Shown piece after piece: positions 1-11,309 of a stretch of DNA of 64,000 nucleotides; position 1 is the first letter of the stretch, and every line of letters begins with the position of its first letter. The stretch comes from Rhododendron vialii. Lineage: Eukaryota > Streptophyta > Magnoliopsida > Ericales > Ericaceae. The stretch is taken from the NCBI RefSeq assembly GCF_030253575.1, contig NC_080563.1, positions 31,791,001-31,855,000 of the forward strand. The letters are read 5' to 3'. The translations under genes and the position numbers were made by a program. A model generated the notes under the pieces. The model was given only the letters and a program-made list of their open reading frames with translations, was not told the origin of the DNA and made no database searches.

Positions 1-390
1 AATGGTTTTTGATGATTTTGTTATAGACATACACTGTTGATATGGATTAGTTTATTTTTGCATTCTTCCATGTGATTAATCAGTCTAGTGTTGCATATCA
101 TTTTGTCAAATGCATCTCTTTCCTCTCTTTAGTGATTTAGGTGATATGTGGGGTTCCTCTCTTTGCATATGATTGATTGCCTAGACTTAGACTTCTGCAA
201 CAAAATTGGTAGTTGCTACTTGCTATAGTGGTAAAATTGGTAGTTGGTTAAATTTTGAATACAGTTTATTTTGCGCTATTTGTACATTCTAGGTTTTCTG
301 CACATGTAGGTTATTAACTTATTTAGATGTTATTAACTAATATTCTAGTGTACTAATTTTCTCTGTTTTGTTTTCAGTTTTTTATAGGAG
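1..390. other. AT-rich leader of the hAT element
   Basis: No coding sequence is recognisable. The stretch is T-rich and ends in a plausible 3' splice site (polypyrimidine run then CAG at about 376-378), 12 bases before the first ATG of the transposase remnant. It could be an intron in the 5' leader of the transposase gene. The 5' end of the transposon was not found and may lie outside the window. Confidence 0.3.
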
Positions 391-1880
391 ATGAATCCTA
401 AAAATATTCATTTTGACAATGAGGGTTTACACCCTAACTCGGATGATGATGGACCAACTCTACCACCGGGAAGGGAGTCTGTAGGTGAAGCTATTTCAAA
501 CATTGCAACAGCTTCTACTCCTGCAGGTGTAACATGTGGTGGCCAATCGGCCCAATCAGGTGATAAAAGGTGCCGCTCTTAGGTATGAAATCATTTAACC
601 ATTGTTAAAAACTTTAAAAATGCACATGGAATGGATGTAGGACCTAGTGATGTATGTAATTATTGTCCAAATGATTATACATGCGCAAGTGGTGGTGGGG
701 TAGGGCATCTTTAACGACATTTAAATGATAAACATAAAAAATTTAAACATACCGTAGTTGGCCAAGTCAGTGGTGAATCTGGTAGCATTGATACTATAGG
801 TGATACGTCGAATTTCGTATATTCTCAATTTAGTATGAGAGAGGGATTGACCCGTTATGTAGTTGCAGCAGAACAACCATTTATTTTTGGTGATGATGTC
901 AGATTTGAATATTTTATCAAACAATATCTTCATCCTATTTTTTCGAAAGTTTCTAGAAATATGACCAGAAGTGATTCTTTGAAAGCTTTTATTGAAGTTA
1001 GAAAAAAATTGATAAGTGAAATTGCGGAATTTTGTAGTTTAATCTCTTTTACTTCTGATTTGTGGAGTGGTCGAAAAAATCTTAATTGGTTACATTTCTG
1101 TGACAGCTCATTATATAGACTCCAATTGGATTTTGAATAAAAAATTTATTATTTTCTTTTTAATGGAGTATCCTCATAATGCTATGAACATTTTTTAAAA
1201 TATAATGGGTGTTTTTAGGGAGTTTGAAATTGTTGATAAAGTTTTCAGTATTACTTTTGATAACCATTCTGCTAATATCAGTTCAATTGATTTGTTCAGA
1301 CTGAATTTGACTACTCCTCATGCTGGACAATTTTTTCATGTGCGATGTGTATGCCATATTATTAATTTAGTTGTGCAAGATGGTTTGAAATGTATAGAAC
1401 CACAAGTGGAAAAATTAGAGATGTTATTCTTTTTATTGCTACTTCTTCAGCTAGGCAACAAGAATTTGAAGGATTGTGTTTAAGTTACAACGTTAAACCA
1501 AAACAAATCAAAACTGATGCTAAAACTTGTTGGAATTCAACATTTCTTATGTTAAAATCCTGTAGGAATCACACCAATGTAATTTCTGCTTATGTTAATT
1601 CCAAGCATATGTGTACTAACGATGGTTTAACTCGAGCTGATTGGAAGATTACTTTTGAGTTTATGAATTTTTTGAAAATTTTTTATGCTGCTACCCTAGC
1701 TTGCTCAAGTGTTCATTATCCTATTACTTGTCTTGTGCTGAATCACTTGTATAATATGAGTCACACTCTTAAAAGTTATAGAACAAAACCAAATTTTGTA
1801 GCTGCTTGTAAGTCTATGGAAGATAAATTCAAAAAATAATTCAAGAACATGCCAATAATATTTATTGTAGCTTCTACAAT

Positions 1881-4417
1881 TGTAACACCCCAATTTTCGG
1901 ATATAAAATCGAAGGCATTAAATATTAATTTTTTAAAAATTCTTTAAATTAAATTCAAAATCCAAAACGGATAATTCATCCTAAAGATTCATCTATTACA
2001 AACCATTGTAGAAATACTGAAATTAGTCTTTGTAGTAATAAACTGAACAAAATAATCGAGCCGTCTTCTAGGTTTGATACGGATTCCAAGCATATTCTGG
2101 CTCGACTCCCACCTCTGGATTCTCCTTTGCATAAAATTGCTCACCTTTGAGATTCTATGTCTCTTCCTGATTTTCTGCAAAATCTGGCACGGAAGCCAGG
2201 CAATCCGTACCTGAGTGATAGAGTTCACCCCGAAGTATAATCCAACCCAACTACCCACCTTACTTTACAGTTAACAAGTAACAGGATAATAATAATGTGA
2301 AAAGCAGAATAAGGATTCACAAACACCAATTTATTACTATTCATTATTCTAATGTAAAATCTAAGATCCCTCCGCGAGATCTTTCCTCCCCCAACTGCTA
2401 GCCATGCTCGGTCCCATGAGGTCACTTCCTTTTATTGTCGCAAATACACCTAAGTCATATACCGAGTGTGCACCTCAATAACTACAACAAGGGAAAAGCT
2501 TATCATGCCTGAATCACAACTAGGGTTCGCCTATATCTTATATACCACTTCACAAATCACTTTACAATCATCACTAGACTCCCGCCAGTCTATCAATTCA
2601 TCACTGGACTCCCGCCAGTTTCAATCACATCACAAATCTCATCATATCTCAAAATCACGCCTGCAGGCAATCTAGAAATAAAACTTTCCAATTCATCCAT
2701 TACCTAGCATCACAAATCGCATACCACCCCATGTCTCTAGGGTCCAATCTAGCATTCAAATCAAGTAATAGTGCAACATACAATTAAAACAAACTACAAG
2801 CAAAACAATCACACAACCTTTTATGAATGGGCCGTTGCCCTTAATCTCGTATGGCCAAGATGATAATAAGTAAGAGCTTTTTAAGAGAATTTAAAAATAT
2901 ATATTTTTCTAGGCTCTCATTAATTATTTCTAAGTAATTAGATTAATTAAAAACTAATTAAACACATTAATTAGGTAAAAATATTAGAATAATTAACCTG
3001 ACCTTAATAAGGATCCTAGAGGTCCTATGCAACCAATTGAGTGTCAAAAGTTGGATTCGGAGAGTCGTGGAATTAATTTAAATGAAGACGTTAAATAAAG
3101 TGGCCGAAAGTGAAGTAAATAGATAATAAATAATTTACAAATTAAAATATGTTGAGGTTAACAAAGTTTCATCTTTGAAATGTAAGGAGTCTAAATAAAA
3201 TTATTCGGGCATTAATAATATGGTTTATAAGGTCGTAAAGTAATTTTGATTGGAAACGCTATAGAAATAACAATAAATAATAAATTAAATAAAAATATAT
3301 ATTAATTTAACAAGATATCATCTTTGAGATGCAAGGAGTCTAGGAAAAATAGTTTGAGTGTTAAAAATATTATTCGGAAGGTCGCAAAGATTTTTCGTTT
3401 GAAAACTTTGAATGAAAACAAGAAAAAAATTTAATAAATAGATAATAAAATAAAAAAAATGATATTAACAAGGTATAATCTTTGAGGTGTGAAAAGTCTA
3501 GAAAAAATAGTCCGGGGGTCAAAAATGGTGTTCGGGATGTTGAAAAGTCGTTTCGAACCAAAACTGCCCAAACCGCGAGGTTGGACCGGTCAACCTTGCG
3601 GTTAGACCTTCTGCCGCAAGGTTGAACCTAGTTCTTGCAACCTGAACCTTGCGGCCGCAAGGTGCAATGCAGATTTCATTTTTTTTGTCTTTTCGTCATG
3701 GTTTCGATGCATGGGTTCATTCGGGCTATTGGGTTAAGAATAAAAACACTTAATATACATAGATGAGTGTTTGGAATGGATTATAATACCTTGAATCGGA
3801 TCGAATTGATTTAAAACCGAAACTTGAATTTTTGGGAAGATGACTTCAGTTTCTTTGATCGGGGAACCTTGGGACCGAATTGGACGACGTTTGGTGATGC
3901 TAGGAGTTGTGGGAGGAGTTTGGAATGGTCAATTTAGGTTTCGGTCGGGTCTTGGTACAAAACCCACTTTTCTTTCTTTCTCTTTCTTTCTCTCTCTAAA
4001 ACTCCATGGATTGGAGTTCGATTTTCTCCGATTTTTCTCTCTCTTCTGGACTGGTGGGGCATGGGGAATATTGTGGTATGCCCTCGGGTCGGAGTGATGC
4101 GGTATTTATGGACGAATTTTTGAAGAGGGTGATAAAATTGAATTTAAATAAAACTCTACTTCTTGGGCTTTGAGTAGAAACAAGATAGGAACGAATTTAG
4201 GTCAGGGAGGGAGTAGTGACTGAGTAGGAGAGGGAGAGATGGAAGAAATTCGTATTTATGCATGCATGCAATTTGTAACGAAAGAAATAAAATAAAAATA
4301 AGGTAATTAGGATAAATTAATTATAATTGTATATATTTAATAATAAAGAAAATTTTATTATTAAGAATAAAACCTTTTAAATACTATTATTATTGTTAAA
4401 AATTACGAGTTGTTACA
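1881..4417. mobile_element. 2.5-kb LTR-like element (solo LTR) inserted in the hAT gene
   Basis: The 2537-bp insert begins TGTAACACCCC and ends GAGTTGTTACA, so the ends are perfect 7-bp inverted repeats of TG...CA type. It interrupts the transposase frame. Flanking pentamers are ACAAT (1876-1880) and ATAAT (4418-4422), a 5-bp target duplication with one change. No gag or pol reading frame is seen, so this is best read as a solo LTR. Long LTRs beginning TGTAAC.CCC are typical of plant Tekay/Del chromoviruses; that family label is inference from the termini. A non-LTR origin cannot be excluded. Confidence 0.68.
3156..3550 (+). repeat. Degenerate tandem repeat, about 150-bp unit, inside the LTR-like element
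   Basis: Three diverged units begin near 3159, 3308 and 3467. Each contains AACAA, then ATCTTTGA.ATG, then a GGAGTCTA-like block, then an ATTCGG...GTCG block. A weaker fourth copy can be seen upstream at about 2990-3100. The period is about 149-159 bp. Confidence 0.5.
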
Positions 4418-4515
4418 ATAATGGACCTAAAGATTAAGGTAAAGGATGTTGAATTGCTCTTAGAAGGGATTGGTGAGAATGTAGGGATTACATTACCTTC
4501 TACTTCTACTGTGAC

Positions 4516-4838
4516 TAGGGTTGTAAATGAACCGAGTAGCTCACGAGCTTAACTCGGTTCGACTCATTAAGACTCGGCTCGTTTAGTAAACGAGCCGAGC
4601 TCAAGCTCGAGTATTCGGCTCGTTTACTAAACGAGTCGAGTGAAGTTCGGCTCGTTCGACAAAAGCTCGGCTCGTTAAGGGAGGCTCGACTCGATTAAAG
4701 AGACTCATTTAGTAAATGACTAAGCTCGGCTAGTTAAGGCTCAAGCCGAGCTCGAGCTCGAGTTTTTGGCTCGTTAAGCAAACGAGCCGAGCTCAAGCTC
4801 GCAGAAGCTCGGCTCGACTTGGCTCATTTACACCCCTA
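4516..4838. mobile_element. hAT-type MITE nested in the hAT transposase remnant
   Basis: The 323-bp element has termini TAGGGTTGTAAATGA and, on the other strand, TAGGGGTGTAAATGA. The flanking octamers ACTGTGAC (4508-4515) and ACTATGAC (4839-4846) match at 7 of 8 bases, as expected for hAT target duplications. The interior is made of alternating CTCGGCTCG and CGAGCCGAG blocks, so most of it can fold back on itself. It carries no coding sequence. Confidence 0.82.
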
Positions 4839-5351
4839 ACTATGACTACACTGTTGATTTCTATATATACTTCATATGAGTCTAAATTTGTAAGCACTAC
4901 TACTGCTGCTGCTGTTCCATCTTCTTCAAGTATTAATGACTCATGTTCTACAAGTAACAATGAGAATAACCCATCTTGGTTTCTGATTTCAGGGTCAGGT
5001 AAAAGTGAAACTTCTTCATGCTCTGAACTTAGTCAATATTTAGAGACCAAAGACGAGTTACAATCATTTGATATCTTAGCTTGGTGGAAAAAAACAGAAA
5101 GGACATTTCCCATTCTTTCTATCATGGCACGTGATTTACTAACACTACATGTGTCTTCAGTGGCTTCCGAATATGCTTTTAGTGCAGATAATAGAGTGTT
5201 GGATGAGAGGAGAAGCACACTAACTCCCAACATTTTGGACTGTCTTATATGTTTAAAAGATTAGAAGGATGCAAGTCTTGGAATTCAAAAATGTCATCGT
5301 AGAGATGAATTCAGAGATTATTTTTCAAACTCAGATATAGATGCTGATTAG

Positions 5352-6097
5352 GAGTGCTGGTGCTAGTAACTTATGAAGGCCTTAAATGACAACTTAATGT
5401 TGCCGTATCCAGGTGCTTTTCTTTATAGATCTGAGTGTGTGCTATGATGATATAATTTGAGTGTAATTTGTGTTTAGTGTGGCTATGATGATATAATCTG
5501 AGCCTAATTGGTGTTTAGTGTGGCTATGATGATATAATCCGAGTCTAATGGGTGTTTAGTGTGGCTATGATGATTCATGATATAATCTGAGCCTAAACTG
5601 CAGAAAACAGCGTGCCAAACAACAAGTTTAATAGGTTTTGGTGTTTGGTGGTATGAAAAAGCATGAACATGTGTGTTATCTTATTTGTGGACAATGATGA
5701 ATTAATTTATTTCATAATTAAGGTGGATACCTTGGCGCCTTGGCAGGGTATCATTTGATGCAGCCATGAGCATCCTTCTAATTCCCAAAATATATTTTCT
5801 GAGCTCAATCATGTTTTCATTACTACATTGATGCCATGCCTATGTTTGGTTTAGCATGCTGTTTTTCTGCAATTTTGATGCAATTTTGTGGATATGGTTT
5901 GGCTCTGATAATCTGTGCAATGTAGGAGTGCTGCTGCTACTGGTATTTCAAAGTACTGAGTGTGTGTAGTAGTAGCAGTGTGCAAGTGTGTGTGTTCATT
6001 TGGCAGAAAAAAATGGACTGCTGGTGTTTCAAACTCATTCAACTATTGGTTATGATTTGAATTTTATATATTATTGGCTATGATGTTTAAAAATTTG
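5352..6097 (+). other. 3' non-coding region of the hAT element with 41-bp tandem repeats
   Basis: Four tandem copies of a 41-bp unit begin at 5441, 5482, 5523 and 5564. Each contains GTGTTTAGTGTGGCTATGATG and then ATATAATC.GAG, with small changes. The last copy has a short insertion. The rest is T- and G-rich with GTGTGT runs and has no gene. Its last 60 bases are repeated after the 3.8-kb insertion (see 9885-10510), which shows the two flanks were once continuous. Confidence 0.6.
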
Positions 6098-6298
6098 TGT
6101 AACGACCCTAATTTTTATCAATAAAATTATTAGTTCAATAAAATTTCCATTACTCGATGGTCTTTTTATTTATTTACTTGAGTGTTGTTTTTATTAAACA
6201 TGTCCTAATTATAAAATTTGGTTTTGGAAGCCTTAATAATTATACATACACATACTTGGAGAGAAAGCTGAATGGGATTTCTATCCCAAGAATCTATC

Positions 6299-7570
6299 AT
6301 ATTGCTTGACGATTTCCTAGTCCTAAATTAATGGGTTGCCCCAAGCGTAGGGCTGAGACCAATGTAGCACAATACCCGATAAGACCGGAGTCGAATCCAC
6401 TAAGGACGGTGATGTGTGTGCTATGGAAACTCGGATTGTAGTATTAAAAATAGCTCTTAGGTAGCCACCATTTGTCTTTTAGTTGATTGATTAGCTAATA
6501 CTAATAGATAACTTGATCAAATAATTAAAAAGAGAGGCACGGTCATAGGGAATCCGGCGCTTACTACCCAATCAGAATCCACTCGCTTTTCAAAGTTCTA
6601 AAATGATTAAATTTAGGGAGAATTGGAAACTCCGAAGGATGCGAATCCTGTGGTTGCCGGTCCCGTACACAGAAGCAAACAGGTTTTGGTTCCCCGTTCC
6701 TGCTCACATGAGCCCTAGCAATGCTTCGGATTCGTCCAATGAACGTAGTTTTCACCAACTAAATTATTTAATTAAATTAATGTGCGAAAAATTGCGAGAC
6801 GAATCCTAATTGGGTCACGGCGCCTTTACCCAGCGACCAAACCTCAGAAAAACTACTCACTAATTATTAAAAATAAAAAGAAAAAAAACCCTAGAATTAA
6901 TCATGCCTCCAAATACGAAACAAACAGAAGAAATAGATTAAACAAGTTCTAACGAACAACTTTAATGAAGGACGAAAATTAATACGAGTTACCGAAGTGC
7001 GAGTACTTGAACAAAACTTGAAAACTTCAAAAGAAAAGAGCTCTGAAAGGAAAAGAACGTAAGAAAAAGCTGCTACCTAATGTTCGAACCCTAAAAACAA
7101 AGTCTGGTGAGGTATTTATATTAATCTCCAAAGTCTAGAATTAAAAATAATTGAAATACAATTTTTTCCCGTTAAAACCTTCGGTAGCCCTACAAGGAAT
7201 AGCTGTAGGGCTACGGGTTTCTCTGTTCCCCAGCTAATGCACTCCGTAGGGCTACACTTCTGAGCTGTAGCCCTACCGCCTACTTTAGTGAAAATTTTGT
7301 GCTTGCATGCACTTTTTGGCACCCGACGCGTCCATCACGTCACCCGACGCCTCACGCCTCGGTCACGACTTCCCATGGCGATGTCCGACACGGCCTCAAG
7401 GCCTCGCAATCCAAACTTGGCGCAAGAACCGCCTTATTTCCTGCGAAACTAACAAAGACACAAAAACAAGACAAAGCACGGCGTCAAGTGGAAAATGGAA
7501 TAAATCGCGCCTCTAACGCGCTAATATGCCCTACTTAGGCGCTTATATCTATGATATCACGCGCCTATCA
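6299..7570. repeat. Unclassified moderate-GC stretch, possibly a nested insertion
   Basis: This part of the 3.8-kb element has a different texture from its surroundings. It is less AT-rich, with blocks such as GGGTTGCCCCAAGCG, TAGGGCTACGGG and ACGCGCCTATCA. CTATCA occurs at both edges, near 6295 and 7565, which could be a target duplication. No coding domain is recognisable. The boundaries are uncertain. Confidence 0.25.
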
Positions 7571-7619
7571 CATATCATCTCATCTCTTCCACCTTTCGTC
7601 ATCCTAGCCCTGAGTCTGG

Positions 7620-7621
<2 letters not shown>

Positions 7622-7670
<49 letters not shown>

Positions 7671-8210
7671 CAGTTCGAATGAGAGGGAGAGAAAGAGTAA
7701 ATGTGCGAGATTTTCCTTGCACAACATTCAGGTGCCTTGTCCTTTTGAGTTGACAAGAGAGAGAGAGAGAGATTGCCGAGAAGAGGGACAGGATGGGATT
7801 TCTTTTTATCCAAATCTCCATCTGTCATGAATGTTGCCAGGCTATAACATCCTATGTATATATGGCTTATAGGAGAGAGAGATAGAAAGAGAGAGAAAGA
7901 GGGGAAATGGCCGAGAGAGGGAGAGAGAGAAGGGAACAAACACTTACACTACTCATCATTTCCCTCTATCCTACAATATAGCCTGTGAATGTGTAGCTCA
8001 CCAATGACAAGACAAGAGAGAGAGAGAGTGTGGATATTGCCGAGAGAAGACAGGAGCAATATTGAGATGAGATTTTCACCAGATTTTTCCTCCCTCATGC
8101 CCCATCATGTCAACCTATTATAGCCTTGCCCAGGCTAGAAATTAAAATATGAGGAAGAGGGTGTGTGTGTGTGCCGTGGAGAGGGAGGAGAGAGAGAGAG
8201 ATGAGAGGCC
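7622..8210 (+). repeat. GA/GT microsatellite cluster
   Basis: A nearly perfect (GA)n run covers about 7622-7667. Shorter GA runs follow near 7755, 7870, 7915, 8010 and 8190, and a GT run lies at about 8160-8172. Long Arg-Glu or Leu-Ser reading frames here are artefacts of the dinucleotide repeat. Confidence 0.85.
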
Positions 8211-9205
8211 TATATATACCTTCACATACTTTCCATTTTTGGGCATTCCACTTCCACATGTTTTTTTTCCCATTTGGGAAGCTAAATAGAGAAAGAAACG
8301 AGAGAGGGAACCACTGGAGGAAAAGGGAAAAGAAAAGTCAGTCTTATACCACCACCCACTAATCACATCATCACCCATATAACTGTTCTTCAAAAAAAAG
8401 ATAAATTCTACACTTTTACTGTTATTTTTCGGTCCTGAGAAAGAAGACTAGAATTTCGGCCAATCCTAGACCGAAAAGAAACGTACCGATCACCCGACCT
8501 GACGCCGTCATAATCAACCCGCTACCGCCAAGAAGTAAGGTAGAAACCTCCTACTTGCTCACCTAAATATAGTAGTGCTACGTGTTCGTTGATTTTAAAA
8601 AAAAAAATTGATCTAGAGAATTTCATAGTTACCCGCATAATTAGTTTGCTGGAAAAATTAAAATGTTAACGTCATTGTAGTTATAATCTCCGTTGTACAC
8701 TGTATAAAGGAAACTAGAGTAATTGCTTGTAATGTTGCATGAAGGAATAGTGGAGTAATTACTAGACGCTTTAAAAAAAAAAAAAGGAGTTAATTGGCAT
8801 CAATGAAAAGTCTTCACTTGCTAGTGTATTGGCTTTGGTATTATTAATTTAGAAAAGAAGCAAACAATCACTTTTTGGTTGGCGTGGGAAAAGTTTTCCA
8901 TTTACTAAACTTATTGACTTCTATTTTGGTGTGGAAAAGAAGCAAACCCAGTGTACTTCATTTACCCAGTGTACTAATTTTTGTCCTAGTTTAGAAAGGA
9001 AGGATATGGAATACGTTTTTATTTTACTTTATTCTATTATTAGAAAAGCATGAAAGTAGGATTAGTTCTACATGATTTTAGTAAGCTTTGAAAGAATAAT
9101 GTGTTCGCGAGAAAATGATGCATGTGTACAAAACACGAGAAACAAGAAAACGATATTCGAGAACGAAAAAGAGCAAATGAGAAATTTTGACATGTGTAAA
9201 TCTGT

Positions 9206-9342
9206 GAGACCGGAACAGCGGAACCAGAGTTTGGGTGTGCGTGAGTAAACTTGGGAGACTGGAACGGCGGAACCAGTGTTTGGGAATGTGTAAGTAAACC
9301 TGGGAGACCGAAACGGCAGAACCAGAGTTTGTAAATGCATGG
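9206..9342 (+). repeat. 49-bp minisatellite, three copies
   Basis: Units start at 9206, 9255 and 9304, an exact 49-bp spacing. Each starts GAGAC, then has a GGAAC.GCGGAACCAG block, then GTTTG and GTAAA. The copies differ at several sites. It lies in the right half of the 3.8-kb LTR-like element. Confidence 0.8.
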
Positions 9343-9884
9343 TTGACCGTTATTCTGAAATAGGGAGTAAACGGAATCAGTGCTAAAGGATAAGAGTTGA
9401 AAATAAGAGAAATTGACGTTTTGACACGAGATACGATACACTATACGAATTTGACACTTGACACTTTTACTCGTACGATATTGTTAATAATTGTTTTTAT
9501 TTAAGTTCTGTTTGATGCCTTGTAAACTAGATGTTATTTTTGCTAAAAGTATAGGACATAGAGGGAAGAGTTAGCTACTAAGCTTAAAAGCTCATGGTGT
9601 TACTTTTACGACCCTGACATTTTATGCCAGACTTAGAAGGCGAACAGGAGGCGTACTATAATCTGGAGCAGTACGGAGCTGAGCAGAATATCGTTGAGGA
9701 AGCCAACCACCTTGGAGAATAGAAAATTTTTCGTAGAACCTCTCCCTATTATTAAAGAAATGTAATCTTGATTTGAGAATAATTTGGGATGTAATGACTT
9801 ATTAATCTACTTTTAGTTACTAAATGTTTTAGTTGAATAAAATAGTAATAAATAATGTTTCCAAAATTTGGGGCGTTACAATTT

Positions 9885-10510
9885 GAGCCAAAAGGCATAT
9901 ATTGCTTTGGAAGGTGTTGCTGCTCTGGTGTCCAAACTGAGTCCACCCTCTGAGTTAGGTGTGTAAATGTAACCTGATACTCAACTATTTGGGGCTGCTG
10001 CTGTGTGTGAAAAAGGTTGTGTGTAATAGATTTTACTTTCAGTTTTCACCTGTTATTTGGAGTTTGGAATAATGTGTGTATAGTGAGTGTGTGCACTGGC
10101 ATATCTGTGTGAAATTGTTGCCGTTGCTGCTGTGAGTGTGTAGAGCAGCAAGTGTTTGCAATAGATTCAACTATTGGTTATGATTTGAATTTTATATATT
10201 GTTGGCTATGATGTTTAAAAATCTGAGCCAAAAGGCATATTGCTTTGGAAGGTGTTGCTGCTCTGGTGTCCAAACTGAGTCCAACCTCTAGGTTAGGTGT
10301 GTAAGTATAATCTGATATTCAACTATTTGGGGCTGCTGCTGTGTGTGAAAAGAGTTGTGTGTAGCAGGTTTTACTTCCAGTTTTCACCTATTATTTGAAG
10401 TCTGGGAATAATGTGTGTATGCGTGTGTGCACTGTCATATATGTGTGAAACTGTTGCAGCAGCACTTGCGTGCAGGCACAATGAGTGTGTACATCAGCAA
10501 GTGTTTGCAA
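9885..10510 (+). repeat. 340-bp tandem duplication, interrupted by the 3.8-kb insertion
   Basis: Copy 1 begins GAGCCAAAAGGCATAT at 9885. Copy 2 begins with the same block at 10225 and fades out near 10510. They share GGTGTTGCTGCTCTGG, GGTTAGGTGTGTAA and TTTGGGGCTGCTGCTG. The tail of copy 1 (10161-10224, TTCAACTATTGG...GATGTTTAAAAAT) also occurs at 6036-6097, just before the LTR-like insert. So an older unit ends there, and the insert landed exactly between units. Confidence 0.8.
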
Positions 10511-10905
10511 TGCTTGACACGTATCTAATGATCCAAGCACTCCGCCACCAAGACCCACGGGAAGAAGCAGTAAATGATGGAAGACCAATAATTTCTTTTT
10601 ATTAGTATTGTTGCAGTTCACTCATAGTTTATTACATTCCCTATTATAGAGTACTCGTATGTAATCAGTTTTAGTGGATTCAAAATCATTATTCTAATTT
10701 CTAATGTCAATGTATGAAATTGAAGCCAATAAGTTTCTGTTTTCTGGGCAAATGAAAATGGATGTGATGTAATATATTGTGACCAATCAAACCATTGAAT
10801 GAGAATATGAGATTCTCAACAAGGGACTGTTAATATTTGGATAACCTTTTAAGAAAGTTGTACTTTAATTTTTTGAAGATGGCATTGCCTTCACTGTACG
10901 TTTAA
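10511..10905. other. Non-coding stretch, nothing recognised
   Basis: This may be the 3' part of the hAT element, but no terminal inverted repeat or target duplication was identified. The short reading frames present show no family resemblance. Confidence 0.3.
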
Positions 10906-10910
10906 TTGGT

Positions 10911-11241
10911 GTCGGTGCCATTGAACCTACTTTTAAACATAGGATACAAAATGATACAAAAATGGTTAATTGTTCAACGGCACCTACGAAACATGGCACC
11001 TACTATAAAATGGTGCCATGGTGAACACCCTTTAACCACAAATCAGAAGTAAAAGTGTGCCATGTTTCCAACCGGTGCCATTGACAAACTGGTTCATGGA
11101 ATTAAAATGGTTAATATGACCATGACATTGGCCATGTTTCGAAGTGTACTATCATACACGGCCATGGTCTCACTTTTTAATGATACTTTATTAACCATGG
11201 TCTTATGATACTTTAATCAAAATAGGTTCAACGGCACCTAC
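10911..11241. mobile_element. Candidate MITE with inverted GGTGCC..TTGAACCTA ends
   Basis: GGTGCCATTGAACCTA near 10913 is matched by its near reverse complement, TAGGTTCAACGGCACC, near 11223. A direct repeat, GTTCAACGGCACCTAC, also occurs inside at about 10974. No clean target duplication was found, so the boundaries are approximate. Confidence 0.35.
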
Positions 11242-11309
11242 AAAACATCTTTTGTATCATTTCATTTTTGTTTTGTCCTACTTTAAACATGGTTTGGATG
11301 AAAATTGGT

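Larger units (their letters stand above)
391..5351 (+). pseudogene. hAT-family transposase (RICESLEEPER-like), decayed and split by insertions
   Basis: This is a remnant of a plant hAT transposase gene. Pieces occur in the expected order. An N-terminal low-complexity part (391-582) comes first. A BED-type zinc finger follows at about 637-735 (CNYC, then HL and RHLNDKH), broken by an in-frame TAA at 713-715. The central part at 721-1140 contains VSRNMTRSD and the LTSDLW-like motif FTSDLW. The catalytic-core part at 1205-1839 contains TFDNHSAN, CVCHIINLVVQDGL and TDAKTCWNSTF. The C-terminal dimerisation domain lies at 4842-5264 (FDILAWWKKTERTFPILS, VASEYAFS, DERRSTL), with a readable tail to 5351. 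Several frame changes and stops lie between the pieces. An LTR-like element (1881-4417) and a MITE (4516-4838) separate the catalytic part from the dimerisation domain. It is therefore non-functional. The family call is strong; the exact subfamily is inferred. Confidence 0.88.
6098..9880. mobile_element. 3.8-kb LTR-like element with perfect 5-bp target duplication
   Basis: The 3783-bp insert begins TGTAACGACCC and ends TTTGGGGCGTTACA, with perfect 7-bp terminal inverted repeats TGTAACG/CGTTACA. The target duplication ATTTG is exact at 6093-6097 and 9881-9885. No gag, protease, reverse transcriptase or integrase frame was found, so a solo LTR is the simplest reading. The termini resemble those of the 1881-4417 element, and both may be Tekay/Del-like LTRs (inference). 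It carries GA-rich microsatellites (7622-8210), a 49-bp minisatellite (9206-9345) and possibly a nested repeat at about 6299-7570. Confidence 0.75.

Noticed and set aside
7526..7939. Overlapping open frames on both strands encoding long Arg-Glu or Leu-Ser runs
   Set aside because: They are produced by the GA/CT dinucleotide repeat and have no other protein-like content. The same applies at 16212-16459, 26355-26724 and 47870-48128.
9206..9342. Evenly spaced repeats resembling a CRISPR array
   Set aside because: Only three diverged 49-bp units with no distinct spacers, in a plant nuclear transposon.
6098..9880. Full-length retrotransposon
   Set aside because: No gag or pol frames and no internal pair of long terminal repeats; a solo LTR explains the ends and target duplication better.
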